NCBI GenBank assembly: GCA_012845835.1
Contig: JABAKD010000006.1
Location: forward strand, 11,080,945-11,144,944
Length of the DNA stretch: 64,000 bases
Origin: Undaria pinnatifida
Taxonomy: Eukaryota > Sar > Phaeophyceae > Laminariales > Alariaceae
Direction: 5' to 3'
This document shows, piece after piece, positions 23,333 through 33,646 of this stretch. The position numbers and the translations under genes were made by a program. How positions within the stretch are numbered: the first letter of the stretch is position 1; each line of letters starts with the position of its first letter. Below the pieces are notes generated by a model. It did no database searches and had not been told where the DNA came from. It was given only the letters and a program-made list of their open reading frames with translations.

Positions 23333-26300
23333 CTAGTAGCCCGGCCCCAGTAGCCCCGATTCCCTTAGGGTTTCAAACGCCTCCTCTCTTTCCTCGAGCA
23401 GCTCTTGCGTGGATGCTTCCAGCATTTCCCTATCCGGACAGAATCCTTCCAGAACGCGGTGTCGACCTGAAAATGGGAGTGATACACCGGCAGCGCGGCA
23501 GGGAAGGAGGGACAAAAGAGGAGAACCGCCGTTGTGGGGACGATCTGGCCGCTCGAAGGTCAGTCAGAGAATGTCGCGAAATACACACCATAGTCACCAC
23601 GACAAAGACCGACGACGTCACCGCCACCAACACCACGACCAACACTACCACCAACACTACCAATACCGACACCATCACCGCCAACATCAACACTAGCAAC
23701 ATCACCACGGCCACGCCCACCATCACCATCACCAACACCACTATAACTACCATGACCACCACTACTATTAATACAACGTCTCCACCATTCTCAACATCAA
23801 CACCACCATACCGGCAACGCCGGCGCCACCACCATAATCTCCAACACCACCATCACCACCACCATCATGAACACCACCATCACCACCAACACCAACTGCA
23901 CCACCCATATCTCTAACACTACCACTTTTATCACACCAATACCAACGCCACCAACACAAACATCATCGAAAACACCCCCCAATTTTTTCCCCACCTCCCC
24001 CTCGCGCACCGCACCTTCACCGCAATCGACTGGAAAGGAGAAAACCAGGCCATCTGGAACGCCGTACGGGTTCCCGTCAGAAAACACCCCCATCGAGACA
24101 CCCACCCCGGCCACCGCCGCCCCATCCTTCTCGTTCTTCTCTTTCTCGTCCTTCTGTTTCTCGTCCTTCTCTCTCTCCCCCCCCTCCCTCTCCTCCTCCT
24201 CCTCTTCCTCCTTCTCCCTGGCCTCCTCCCCCCTCGCCTCGTCCCCCCCGTCCTCCTTGTTCTGCGTACCATCTCTCCGTGAGTTTTCGTTCTCGTCTCT
24301 CACCGTGGCAGCAGAGGCAGCAGGAGCAGCAGCAGCGGGAGAGGAGAGCCAGTCCCTAAGGTGATTGGCGATGGCGTTAGCCGCCGACATGGCGCTCGAC
24401 TTTCCTCTGGCTTCGATCACCCGTGTGCCCCTGTGCGGCAGTAATTCAGTAGCATAATGCAATGTCCGTAAAAACACACATGGTACAGTATTTATATCAG
24501 GGATGTACATAACTTCAGATTGAACACATTACGCACCCGTAATTACGGCAAATCGGGGATTGACATTACGCACGCGTAATTACGGCTACCGTGCGGGGAC
24601 AAAAGCCCCCCATCCCCGGGGGTTCCGTGTATAGCTGTGTTACCCTGTACCCAGGGGTTCCGTACGTAGCATTTGCTCCCTTGCTTCGTGTTCTCGCCGA
24701 GATGTGGTGTCTGGTAGTATGTTTGTACGTTTGATGTATGATACCCTACCGCCACAGCTGCAGCCCTGCAGCAACCGTTGGAGAGCATGTTGTATGTTGT
24801 ATGTTGCATGGTACATAGCGCAGAGTACAGACTTCAGAAAAGTCAAGAAGAAAAAAGATCATGCTCATTCTCCATTCTCCATGTCCTTACTCGGAGCGAT
24901 CAAACCTCAACCCAGCTGCTTCAAACTTGAACCTTCTAAAGCAAGTAGCACAAGAGACGCACCGTAGAAATACGGAACATTACCGCGGAATATCCACATT
25001 ACCGCGGAATATCCACATTACGCACGGCCCATCCACATTACCCGTAATTACCCGTAATGCGTAATGTACATCCTTGATTAATATTATGTTGACCGAAAAA
25101 AAAGAAGACCACGTGCTTGGTGATATAGTCGACATGTAAGGCTAGATATTTGACGCTTGCTACGATGGAGGTAGCATTTTTCGTGTGAAATGTTCTCCGA
25201 ATGGCGGGGCTCCTTAACCCAAAATCGTCGGAAAAAAATAAATAACAGGCCATTTTTTTCGCATGATATCTCGTTTGGTACCTAGGCCATGGGACTTTTC
25301 ATCCGGTAGGTTTATTTTTCTTCAAATTAGGTTTTGGGAGAGGTCTTAAATCTCCCATATTGAGGAGTAGTATTAGAAAATAAAGTGGTGCACCTCTATT
25401 GTAGCACGCGCCTTTTCAAGACAACTTCCAGACGGGTCGGCCAAAGGTTGCGTTAGGGTTAGGGTGATTGGCGATGGCGATAACGGCTGACATGGCTTTT
25501 GTCACTGGTTTCGATCCCTCTCTTGCTTCTGTGGGACAAAAAATCGGTAGCATATATGCAAGGCCCGCACGTTACTATATGGTCTATAGTATGGAAACAA
25601 TATATATATATTTGCTTTGTATTATGGTTGACATAGTTATCAAATCAAAAAGGCGAATGGTTTCCAGACACCGTTCACACGGGTCGGCCAAGGGTAAGGT
25701 TAGGGTTATTGCCGATGGCGTTAGGCGCAAGCATGGCGCTTGACTTGCCTCCGGCGTCGATCACGTTTGTGCCCCTGTAGGGCAGAAACAGTGGCGAACG
25801 GGGGTGCGTATTGTATGGTTCGCTGGTTAGATTGTGATTAGTGAGTGAGGGGTTGTTCTGTGCCGTATAAGGTATCTAGGTATTTGTGGCGCAAGAACAA
25901 CGCAGGTATTTGCGGCGCAAGAACAACGCATTGTTCCAATAGTAAGATCTGTCTGGTCTGCCCGACACGTAAAAACCTTTCTAGATCAGAGCCCAATCGC
26001 TAGTCACCCTCTGCCCTCACCTGTTGCGTACCGCCGGTACAAGACTTCTGGAAACCCACTCACGCCACCGCGTCTCCTCCAAACTCTCCCCAGCGGCGTG
26101 AATTTGATGCGATGATTCTTCTGCAGCGCCTGTTCTAACCCGATGCCGTAGGGCGCTATTTATAGGCACCCAGCGACCTTTGACCTTAGCCTCCGCTCTA
26201 GAAACGTCTGGCCACATGGTTGGGGAGTGGTTGCCCCATAGGTAGGTGCCTCGGATCTCGACGCGGGAAGGGGGAGCGGGTTGTTCTCGTGCTGTTGTTG

Positions 26301-29228
26301 GTGTTGGTGTTGTTGTTGGTGGTGATGCTGTTGCTGCTGCTGTTTCGATGTTAATGTTGCTGCTGCCACCGGCTTCTTGCTGCTAGGGTTGAAAACAGAA
26401 AGTACGCGACGAGAGCGAGGGGGTGTTGTGGTTAGCCAAACGTTTCACTTTACTTGCTCGCGTTCGTTTGGAGGCGCAGGCCTTCGAGCCGACCGGTCAC
26501 CGACGGACTTGCAGGTACCGCTACGGCAGATCCCCTACCTCTCAGCAACCCGGGATGCTTTGTGTGACTGATGCTGTAATCGTCATTTGTACCGACTCAT
26601 TTCCCCTGCGAAACCCCAACAGGGAAAAAAAAAATAAAAGTGATCGGTTTTTGGATAAAAAACGTGACCTCAACAGAAAAAACCATACCTCTACCCGAAA
26701 ATATCGCTGAACACCTTTACCACTGGAAACCTGTTTTCGGGGACACATTTACTTGAAGTTAGTAAAGGAAGGGATTTGGGGGCTCTAAAGGGGTTAACAC
26801 TGGCGGGGACACTTTCGAGCAAACTGTTTCACCCTTGAAGGCCCAAACGGGTTACACTTGTTTGGTGCCATGAAAACATGTCACCACCAGAACTAGCCAC
26901 ATATTCTACCCGAAACATCGCTTACCACTGCCCCCACATATTCTACCCGAAACATCGCTTACCACTGCCCGAGATATTTTTGAGGATACTTCTTCAGCAA
27001 CCATGGCCGACAAGCGGTCTTGGTCCAAGCGAGCGAGGCTGCTGAAATGGCTTCGGGGAATAGAAGGCGCGGCGGCTGAGACCTGCACAGGTTGATAAGT
27101 CAAGCGGTAGAGCGATACTAGCAACGTCGGCGCGATTTACATGACTGTGGTGTCCGCAACATCGCCAACACTAACACCACTAACACCGCCAACATCAACG
27201 ATCACCAACAACACCACCACAGCACCAACATCAATATCAAAAACAACACCAACTAAATCAACAACACCACAAAAACTACCACACCAACCACCACCGCCAC
27301 ATCCCACCACCCTCATCTACACGACCACCACCGTCACCGCATCAATATCCACACCATCACCACCACCGCCGCCGCCGTCACTGCAACCACCACCACAACC
27401 AGCATCCCCCCCCCCCCTAACGACCACATAAGAGCGGCTCACCACAAGACAATTTGTGCAAGCCGGGTTGGCGACGACTAGCACCCTGACGCTTTTCTTT
27501 GCGCACTTGGCCAATGCCGCTCCATGTTCCGCCATGATGGGTACATTCTTTCCCACGAGGTCCCGCCGCTGCATCCCCTGAAAATTTGAGGTATTGACAC
27601 ATTCGGTTTGATCGACTGCGCACTCGGTCGAACTCACAACTAACAGCAGGAACTGGCGTAAGAAAAGGGCCGATACAAGGTGAATGTGTACTTGCGATGT
27701 ACCTGGCATACATGTGCGTCGTGGTGCGAAACCACAAAGCTTCTCCCTCTGGGATGATGAATGGGCACGGACACTGGGTGTGCTGGGTTCCGTAAGCGGA
27801 AAAAAACAGTTCAATGTGAAGAACACAAACACGAACACACGCACACCTGTAGTCGCGGAAAACCCCCTAGGAGCACCGCGACGTCCACCCCCTTGAACGC
27901 CACCTCAGGATCGCTCGTAGCAATTACTTCTGTCACCTGGTGGCGCCGATGGCAGGCAATTCATTACTCGACAATGACAAAACGCTTTCAGAATTGCACC
28001 CGTGTCCCTGGGGTGGGGGAAGCTTGAACACATAATCATGACACCCCACGCTAGGGGTGCAGCAGATTCTGAGAAATTTCCTGAGCTCCTAGCATGAGGA
28101 GTTCCACATCTCACCCGAAAACATGAAGTCGAAAATACAATATCTTCCGCAACCCGACCAAAATTTCCATGCGCTATTAATAGTCCTGAAACAAACGTCC
28201 TCGTAAAATTATCCTACTGACTGATAGTCCCACGCTTGAGGAGCTTAACCGCACTATCGAGGTCATAAGGTCAGAAGGTCAGAAGGTCAGAAACATCAGT
28301 TAACCCAAAAACGTGCAACCCCTACCGCACAATAGAGGGATGACTCAGCGTTGGAGAAAAAAAACACTGGAAAAGCGAGTCATTTTTTAGGTACCTGGAA
28401 GCGAGTAAGTACCTGATATTCAACAGGCAGATATTGGTAGGACCTGGCATTTCACCTCCCCCTATCGCAACACGCGTCGGTAGAACTAACTTTTCGTTAA
28501 CTTGGGCATTGCCTTGTCCCCCCCCCTCCCCGCCGCCCAAACCCCATGCGCCAGGTCAGATTAAAAATCCCGGATCCCCATGCCCCCCCCCCCCCAAACC
28601 ACGCTCACCTGGTCGTAGTAGACCTGGATCTCCATGGCGACTCCCACCCCGCCGTTCCCCCCCCCTCCCTCCGCCACCATGCCCCCCACCCTTCCCCGTA
28701 CCCACGGAATCTCGGCCATGCATGATAGATAAAAGTACAACCCCCCCCCCCCCCTACCCCCACCGCAAAAAAAAACAAAAAACACACACCATCCTGGACT
28801 AACAGGCCCGGATCTTTATGGCGACCCGTTCTAACAGTTGCAAAACACAAAAATAAAATAATCAGAACACCTCCGTTTTGTTCTTTCCAGTCAGAAAAAT
28901 ATGCCTGAGACATATTTTACTCACCAGATCGGAATAACAGTCCCGGATCTCCATGGCGACCCCTTCTAAAGCCTGGGTACAGGCCTCGATGTCCAGGAGC
29001 CGAAGACGAACCTTCCGCCCCTCACCGAAGACCCTTCCATGGAGGAAGAGCGGTACCAGGGCGTAGGCGATTTGACCCGCGCCTCCCGTAATCGCGACAC
29101 ACACATCGCCGTCGAGGGGTAGCGGTGGTGGTGGTGGTTGTTGCAGTGAAGAGGCAGCGCTGATCGTTGAGGTCGAAGGGAAGGTTGGTTTTCTTAGCGG
29201 GGATGTGAGGTCCGTTAAATCCGGTGGT
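23333..29228 (-). CDS. MDH: Cytosolic-type malate dehydrogenase, 8 exons, 5' end missing
   Basis: Interconverts malate and oxaloacetate with NAD(H). I joined these exons on the minus strand, all GT-AG and phase-consistent: 29228-28925, 27936-27847, 27577-27443, 27082-26963, 26256-26021, 24430-24021, 23466-23333 (stop 23335-23333); a first exon with the start codon must lie above 29228 and was not found. Seen: the nucleotide-binding loop [11 protein letters not shown] followed by LLDIE (the Asp typical of NAD use), mobile-loop arginines in PRLQGMQRRD, NPACTNC, the Asp and Arg of ARLDQDR, the catalytic His in [36 protein letters not shown], and the C-terminal [10 protein letters not shown] with a Glu-rich last helix. 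Order and motifs match cytosolic/NADP-type MDH. Odd: a Pro-rich N-terminal stretch before the Rossmann fold, about 75 extra charged residues between LRDWLSS and VSMGV, and about 15 extra near residue HQIHAAGE. Family assignment is firm; activity is inferred. Confidence 0.94.
23590..23940. repeat. ACC/CAC simple repeat in the last MDH intron
   Basis: Triplet-rich stretch between MDH exons 24430-24021 and 23466-23333. Confidence 0.85.
24290..24365 (-). other. Start of the MDH low-complexity insertion
   Basis: On the minus strand the code passes from LRDWLSS into [13 protein letters not shown] and then (down to about 24105) into a run dominated by Glu, Lys, Arg and Asp before returning to VSMGVFSDG. 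The whole insertion, about 24355-24105, is in frame and uninterrupted. Confidence 0.9.
25130..25415. mobile_element. MITE, GCGTGCTACGATAGAGGT family
   Basis: TTGCTACGATGGAGGTAGC at the left and GTGCACCTCTATTGTAGCAC at the right form inverted ends. Inside are GGCTCCTTAACCCAAAATCG and CCTAGGCCATGG. Confidence 0.78.
25465..25785 (-). pseudogene. Two partial copies of the [14 protein letters not shown] exon start
   Basis: Copies at 25700-25785 and 25465-25545 match the start of the exon at 24430 (on the minus strand), with intron end, acceptor and about 70 coding bases up to GCCAATCACC. The 25700 copy keeps a clean CTACAG acceptor. Both are intronic, upstream of the true exon in transcript order. 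Confidence 0.86.
27150..27420. repeat. ACC/CAC simple repeat in an MDH intron
   Basis: Triplet-rich stretch between MDH exons at 27443 and 27082. Confidence 0.85.
28030..28342. mobile_element. MITE, CCCACGGTAGGGGTGCA family
   Basis: Left ACCCCACGCTAGGGGTGCAG and right GTGCAACCCCTACCGCACAA with GAGGGATGACTC form inverted ends. Inside: TTTCCTGAGCTCCTAGCATG and CGCAACCCGACCA. It lies in an MDH intron. Copies at 45995-46272, 49420-49700 and, reversed, 50450-50600. Confidence 0.72.
28555..28838 (-). pseudogene. Partial copies of the [13 protein letters not shown] exon end
   Basis: Copies near 28799-28838, 28605-28650 and, weaker, 28555-28590 repeat the 3' end of the exon that stops at 28925. The 28605 copy reads [12 protein letters not shown] and keeps a GTGAGC donor. 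They lie downstream in transcript order, within the first MDH intron seen. Confidence 0.82.
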
Positions 29229-29419
29229 CTGAATATGGAGAGGAGGGAGGGAGGGGAGGGGGGGGGGGAGGGAGGGAGGGAGGGAGGGGAGGAGGGAAGG
29301 AAGGAGGAATTCTTAGGGGTTGCACCGCCGCGCTGGCACTCTTGTGCTGTGCCGAGCGTGAGTCAGCGCTGCGCCGAACGAGACGGCGGTTTTGCCGGAT
29401 ACGTCATCTACCCTTCCAA

Positions 29420-29960
29420 CGTCCCGACCAGTGCCACACCAGCACCAACATAACACCAACACCGACACCAATCCCAACACCAACACCAGCACCAGCACCA
29501 ACGTCACCACCTACACCAACACCAACACCAACGCCAACACCAACACCAGCACCAGCACCAACATCACCACCTACACCAACACCAACGCCAACACCAGCAC
29601 CAGCACCAACATCACCACCTACACCAACACCAACGCCAACACCGGCATCAACTCCAATATCAACATCAGAGCATCAACATGAGCACCAATATCAAAATGA
29701 ACTCCGATAAGATGTTCAACACCAACACCAATACTAATACCAATTCAAGCACCAACATCCACATCTACGATACCATGCACCGACACCAGCAACAATAACT
29801 ATACCAACACCAACACCAAAACCAACTCCAACTTCAACATCCGCATCTATTACTATAACAAAGGTATAACATCAGCCGTCATATTTTATATGATATCATA
29901 CACCATCACCCACACCAACACCAATGTCAACGCCTACTCCAACACCAACGCTACAAAACT
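29420..29960. repeat. ACCAAC hexamer repeat
   Basis: CACCAACACCAACACC-type hexamers with CAGCACCAGCACCAACATCA subunits repeated three times (29500-29640). It lies just 5' of the first MDH exon recognised. Confidence 0.88.
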
Positions 29961-31740
29961 GACAACTCGATCATGCCAACAATATACAGACCTTTGCAAT
30001 AGCGGATCTACACCAGCAATACCTCGTTAGTTTATAAATACCGGGATAGTGCTCTATGAACAGTAATATACGTACTTATAAATATCCCGGCAAGTAATTC
30101 ATCTTGGATTCACTTGATAATAAGGCTCTGCTTCGTTTCAGCGCTCCCACCCAGGACACGTCTGCCCAAGGTGGGACACGCCTGCCTAAACGCCCCTCTC
30201 GGAGACCTTCCCTACGGCTTTCTTTGCGTCCCTTGCTTTCTTCGCCTTCTTTGCGTTCTTCGGGAGCCCCCGAACGCTAAATCCAAGACAAAATCTGCAG
30301 CACTGTTTCAAGATAAATATCCCTACACTAGTTTTTTCACACTAAAATCATTTACTCTTCAAAAGTCGAAAAAAACTCGAGTCAGAATGCAAAAAGAGTA
30401 AAAAGAGAGCAAGATAGCCGTTCCCGCACTAAAATTCAACGTAAAAAGTGCCGATAAAACGACATTTTTTTCCCCCCGTCCAAAGTACGCATGATAGTAC
30501 GTACACGATTAGTTTGCTCGTATCACATAATGACGCTGTTTGTAGACTAAACGTGCACGTTTATTTTGCACCTGTTTCTTCTCCTCAAACCACAATAAAA
30601 CACACCCACCCTCAGGTCTTGGAACTACAATAGTAGTGGCATGTTGCCGTCGAGCATGTATCACGAGGACAGAACAGCACATAACAGCGCAGTCAGCCCT
30701 CAAAGCCTCATATTATAACATCATATACCGGTGTGTACATGTGTACTTCTGTGTAGTCGTCTTTTTGCTTTCTTCGTTGATTGTCCTCTCAGCCTTCATG
30801 CTTTTTTTGCCCCGCAAACTGCTACCGATCAGAACGTGATATCGTCAGCAAGCACACAACATAGCGTATGGCGATCAGCTCTGCACAAATACCTCTTGGC
30901 ATAATCAAATCGCTAGTTGCACCAAATCATGGGCCTCTTCTTTCTGCCCCCTTCATGTTTTGTTGTATTTATTCCTGGCGCGAGCGTAGCGGGCGGCGTC
31001 AGCCGCCCTCGGACCCGCGGAGCGGACCCCTCATTCATAATACCTGGCCATTTCTCTTGCAGGAGTATGGTGGGTGGTGATTGTAGAGCTCACAAACAGC
31101 ATATGATACCGGTACCAGATACTCTGCGGTACCCGATGCATGGCGCGGCAGTCGTACAGCAGCAGAGCAACCACAACAGCTGCGGCAATGATGTACGAAG
31201 CGACTTCGCAAAAGCAGCCACGACACCGCCAAACAGCTCGAAGGAAAGGGATCAAAGTGTCTCAAGCCAGAACACTGCGACGACAAACATCGGGTCCATA
31301 GGTACGACGGTATCATAGCACGACGACCGATCGCCCCAGGGGTCTAGCGGTTAAACTCGAACAGTCTATTGATACTGTTACTAATAGTAAGGTTGGAGCC
31401 AGGGGGTCAAATCTCGGTGTCGAGATTGTACTTTCCAGAGACATCAACTGCCGAGAGCGTTATATTGCGTTGAGAAGAACAATTTGACGCGAGTTGATGA
31501 GGGAAGAAAGTGCTGAATTATTTTCTCGCGATAAACTGAAGACGCGTACCGTGGGGAGAAGGGGGGGGGGGGGGGGCTGCTTGCATCGTGCCCCCGCATT
31601 TGGGTTGTCTCTATTAATGGGAAGGGAGAAGCAGAAAGAAAAAGTGCGACAATACTTGTACCTGGTATGATGGGATGGGCAACAACAAAAAAACACGGGT
31701 CCCATAATGTGCTGGTAGTATAGTCTATAGTCTAGAGGTA

Positions 31741-32850
31741 CAGTACTGGGCCCGCTATACTGCAGGGATGCGTCCAGAGATTTTACCTGCACTGTAGCGG
31801 GCACCTGCACTACTCATAAGAGTGCCTCAATAGTGCAGGTTCGGCACTATTGAGGTGTTGAATATCCCTCAATAGTGCAGGATGAGGCACTCTTTGAGGT
31901 TATGGTGTGGCGCTCACGCTTTGCGGGGCTAACAGAGTACGAAATGGATCGAAATCATGTATTAATAGTGGACGAAGCTAACTCTCCGTCGTCGTTGCCT
32001 TCCTTCGATGTTGCAACCTAAAAAAAGAAAAAACAGAAAAAGTAACGAAACAGGAAGTGCACTACAAAAAAACGAGCAACCATGTACTACTGCCCCCCGC
32101 CCTCATTACGTGGTGACAAAACCCTCTCATGTCTGCCTGGCGCACCCGCTTCGATGCTGCAAGAAAAAAGCAAACACAAACAAACCAAGACAAGCACGAC
32201 AGGAAGCGCACCGCAGAAAAAGCAAACAACCAGTTACCCCTCGCCCTCACAACGTCGCGACAAACTTGAGAATCTCAAGCTTCGTGCTGTTGTCCGGCCG
32301 CGCACGAGAACCAGAACCTTTCTCACTACCCCCCTTCGTTTTCTTCGGGCGCTGAGATGGTCCCGCCCCAGCACCCTCAGCTGGTTTCGCTTTGCGCTTG
32401 CCAGCCTCGGCGACGCACGTGCTGCAGATGCGCTTCGTATCGTGGTCGTCAAGCATGCTGCCGCAATTACAGTGGAGCCGCCCGCCACATCCTCCCTGAC
32501 AGACGTGGCCATGAGGGGCTTGCGGCGTTCTGTCTTGTTGATGGCACAGTTCACCGTCCTCACAAGGCGTGGTGCGCCTCTGCGCTGCGTAGAGCTCCTC
32601 GGGTCTGCAACAGCACGTGTACCCTCGTTTCTGTGTTGCGTCTGTCCGCTGTTTGTCTGTCCGTGTGTGTGTCTAACCTGCACTATTGCGGGGCACCGCG
32701 GTGCCTAACCTGCACTATAGCGGGATCTGCCTCAATAGTGCAGGTCCTGCACTATCGAGGGCGCTGTCTGTGTCCAGAGGTTGTACCTGCACTATACCAG
32801 GCACCTGCACTATTCAACCTGCACTACAGAGGGCCCAGTGCTGGAGTAGC
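31741..32850. mobile_element. TIR element carrying a Cys/His-rich frame
   Basis: Left end CAGTACTGGGCCCGCTATAC and right end (reverse complement) CAGCACTGGGCCCTCTGTAG match at most positions. CCTGCACTAT-type motifs recur just inside both ends (31785-31885 and 32685-32830). Length about 1.1 kb. Contains the minus frame at 32247-32671. Confidence 0.6.
32247..32671 (-). CDS. Cys/His-rich zinc-binding-like frame inside a TIR element
   Basis: An uninterrupted minus frame of about 140 codons, without an early ATG, ending in TAA/TGA-type stop at 32247. It contains GYTCCCRPEEL, then CEDGELCHQ, HGHVCQGGCGGRLHCNCGS and ICSTCVAE, a spacing of Cys and His that suggests a zinc-binding domain, followed by a Lys/Arg/Ser-rich tail (KRKAKP, RPKKTKGGSEKG). 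It is bracketed by matching inverted termini near 31741 and 32850, so it may be carried by, or captured in, a DNA transposon. No transposase catalytic motif is visible. The first in-frame ATG (32456) lies after most Cys pairs, so upstream exon(s) are likely if the domain is expressed. Not assigned to a named family. Confidence 0.4.
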
Positions 32851-33066
32851 CATAGATGTACAGTTGTAAATGTATCACATGGAGAGTTGTGTGCCGGCTA
32901 TCGTCTGCAGGTACACATGTCGCTCAGGTAATGTCACCACAGCAGTGTGACCCCTTGCATGCTTGACTGACCCGACTGACCGCCCACGTCTTGGGCATGT
33001 TTTACGGCACAAACCATAATACTTAAATTTAGAACCTGCGGGACATTATGTTGCAGTGTCGAAGTT

Positions 33067-33441
33067 TCAGCCCTTCACACGTTTGGCGTTTACCTGCTGG
33101 CCAAGCCGAAAGGGGAATCTTGGGCAGCAAGGGCGCACGACACATTCGCCAGCACCGCAAGCACCCACGCCAAGCCCATTGGCACCATGACCCTGCTTGT
33201 GTCTCCGCGTCCTTTGTGAACATGTGTCGGCAAACTTGAACGTTTTGAACATTGAGGTTTTCCAAAACATAATGTTGCATGTTGGTTCTACTTTTGGTAC
33301 ATAGAACGGTCCCGCGGACCGGTACGCGTTGTCACCCGGCTTGATTGATTGAATCTGCCACCTGTTGCCGGTGCACGTGTGCGGCAGCAGCAGAAGAAGT
33401 GCAAGGAAGAGGTAGAAGCACTTCCAGCTGGGTGGTGCCAC
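33067..33441 (-). CDS. Possible small secreted protein (124 aa)
   Basis: An open frame starting MAPPSWKCFYLFLALLLLLP, a textbook signal peptide with cleavage plausibly after HTCTG, followed by a basic, Cys-containing mature part (PTCNIMFWK, GACGAGECVVRPCCPRFPFR). It lies just upstream of, and divergent from, the lipase start at 33647. No family is recognised. A donor-like CAG/GTAAAC near 33092 could mean it is spliced. It may be a chance frame; the signal peptide is the only strong argument. Confidence 0.3.
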   Translation of the reverse strand: MAPPSWKCFYLFLALLLLLPHTCTGNRWQIQSIKPGDNAYRSAGPFYVPKVEPTCNIMFWKTSMFKTFKFADTCSQRTRRHKQGHGANGLGVGACGAGECVVRPCCPRFPFRLGQQVNAKRVKG

Positions 33442-33646
33442 TTAGTTCCCTTCTGAGCCACGACAGAGAACATCCTCAGCTATTTCAACTTCCCGAAAAC
33501 AAATACAGATTCCGAGAGATCAAGCGCGCTGTTTACCATCTACAGCATCGTCCTTGTGAGACAGGAGACATCCGCAGCAAGCTCGGAGAGTCACGGGTCT
33601 GAGCGATCAGGAGTGATAGTGGGATACCCACTGCAGTGGCAGCCCC

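Noticed and set aside
32082-32708. 208-codon plus frame
   Set aside because: Antisense to the Cys/His-rich frame, with a less natural composition and no motif.
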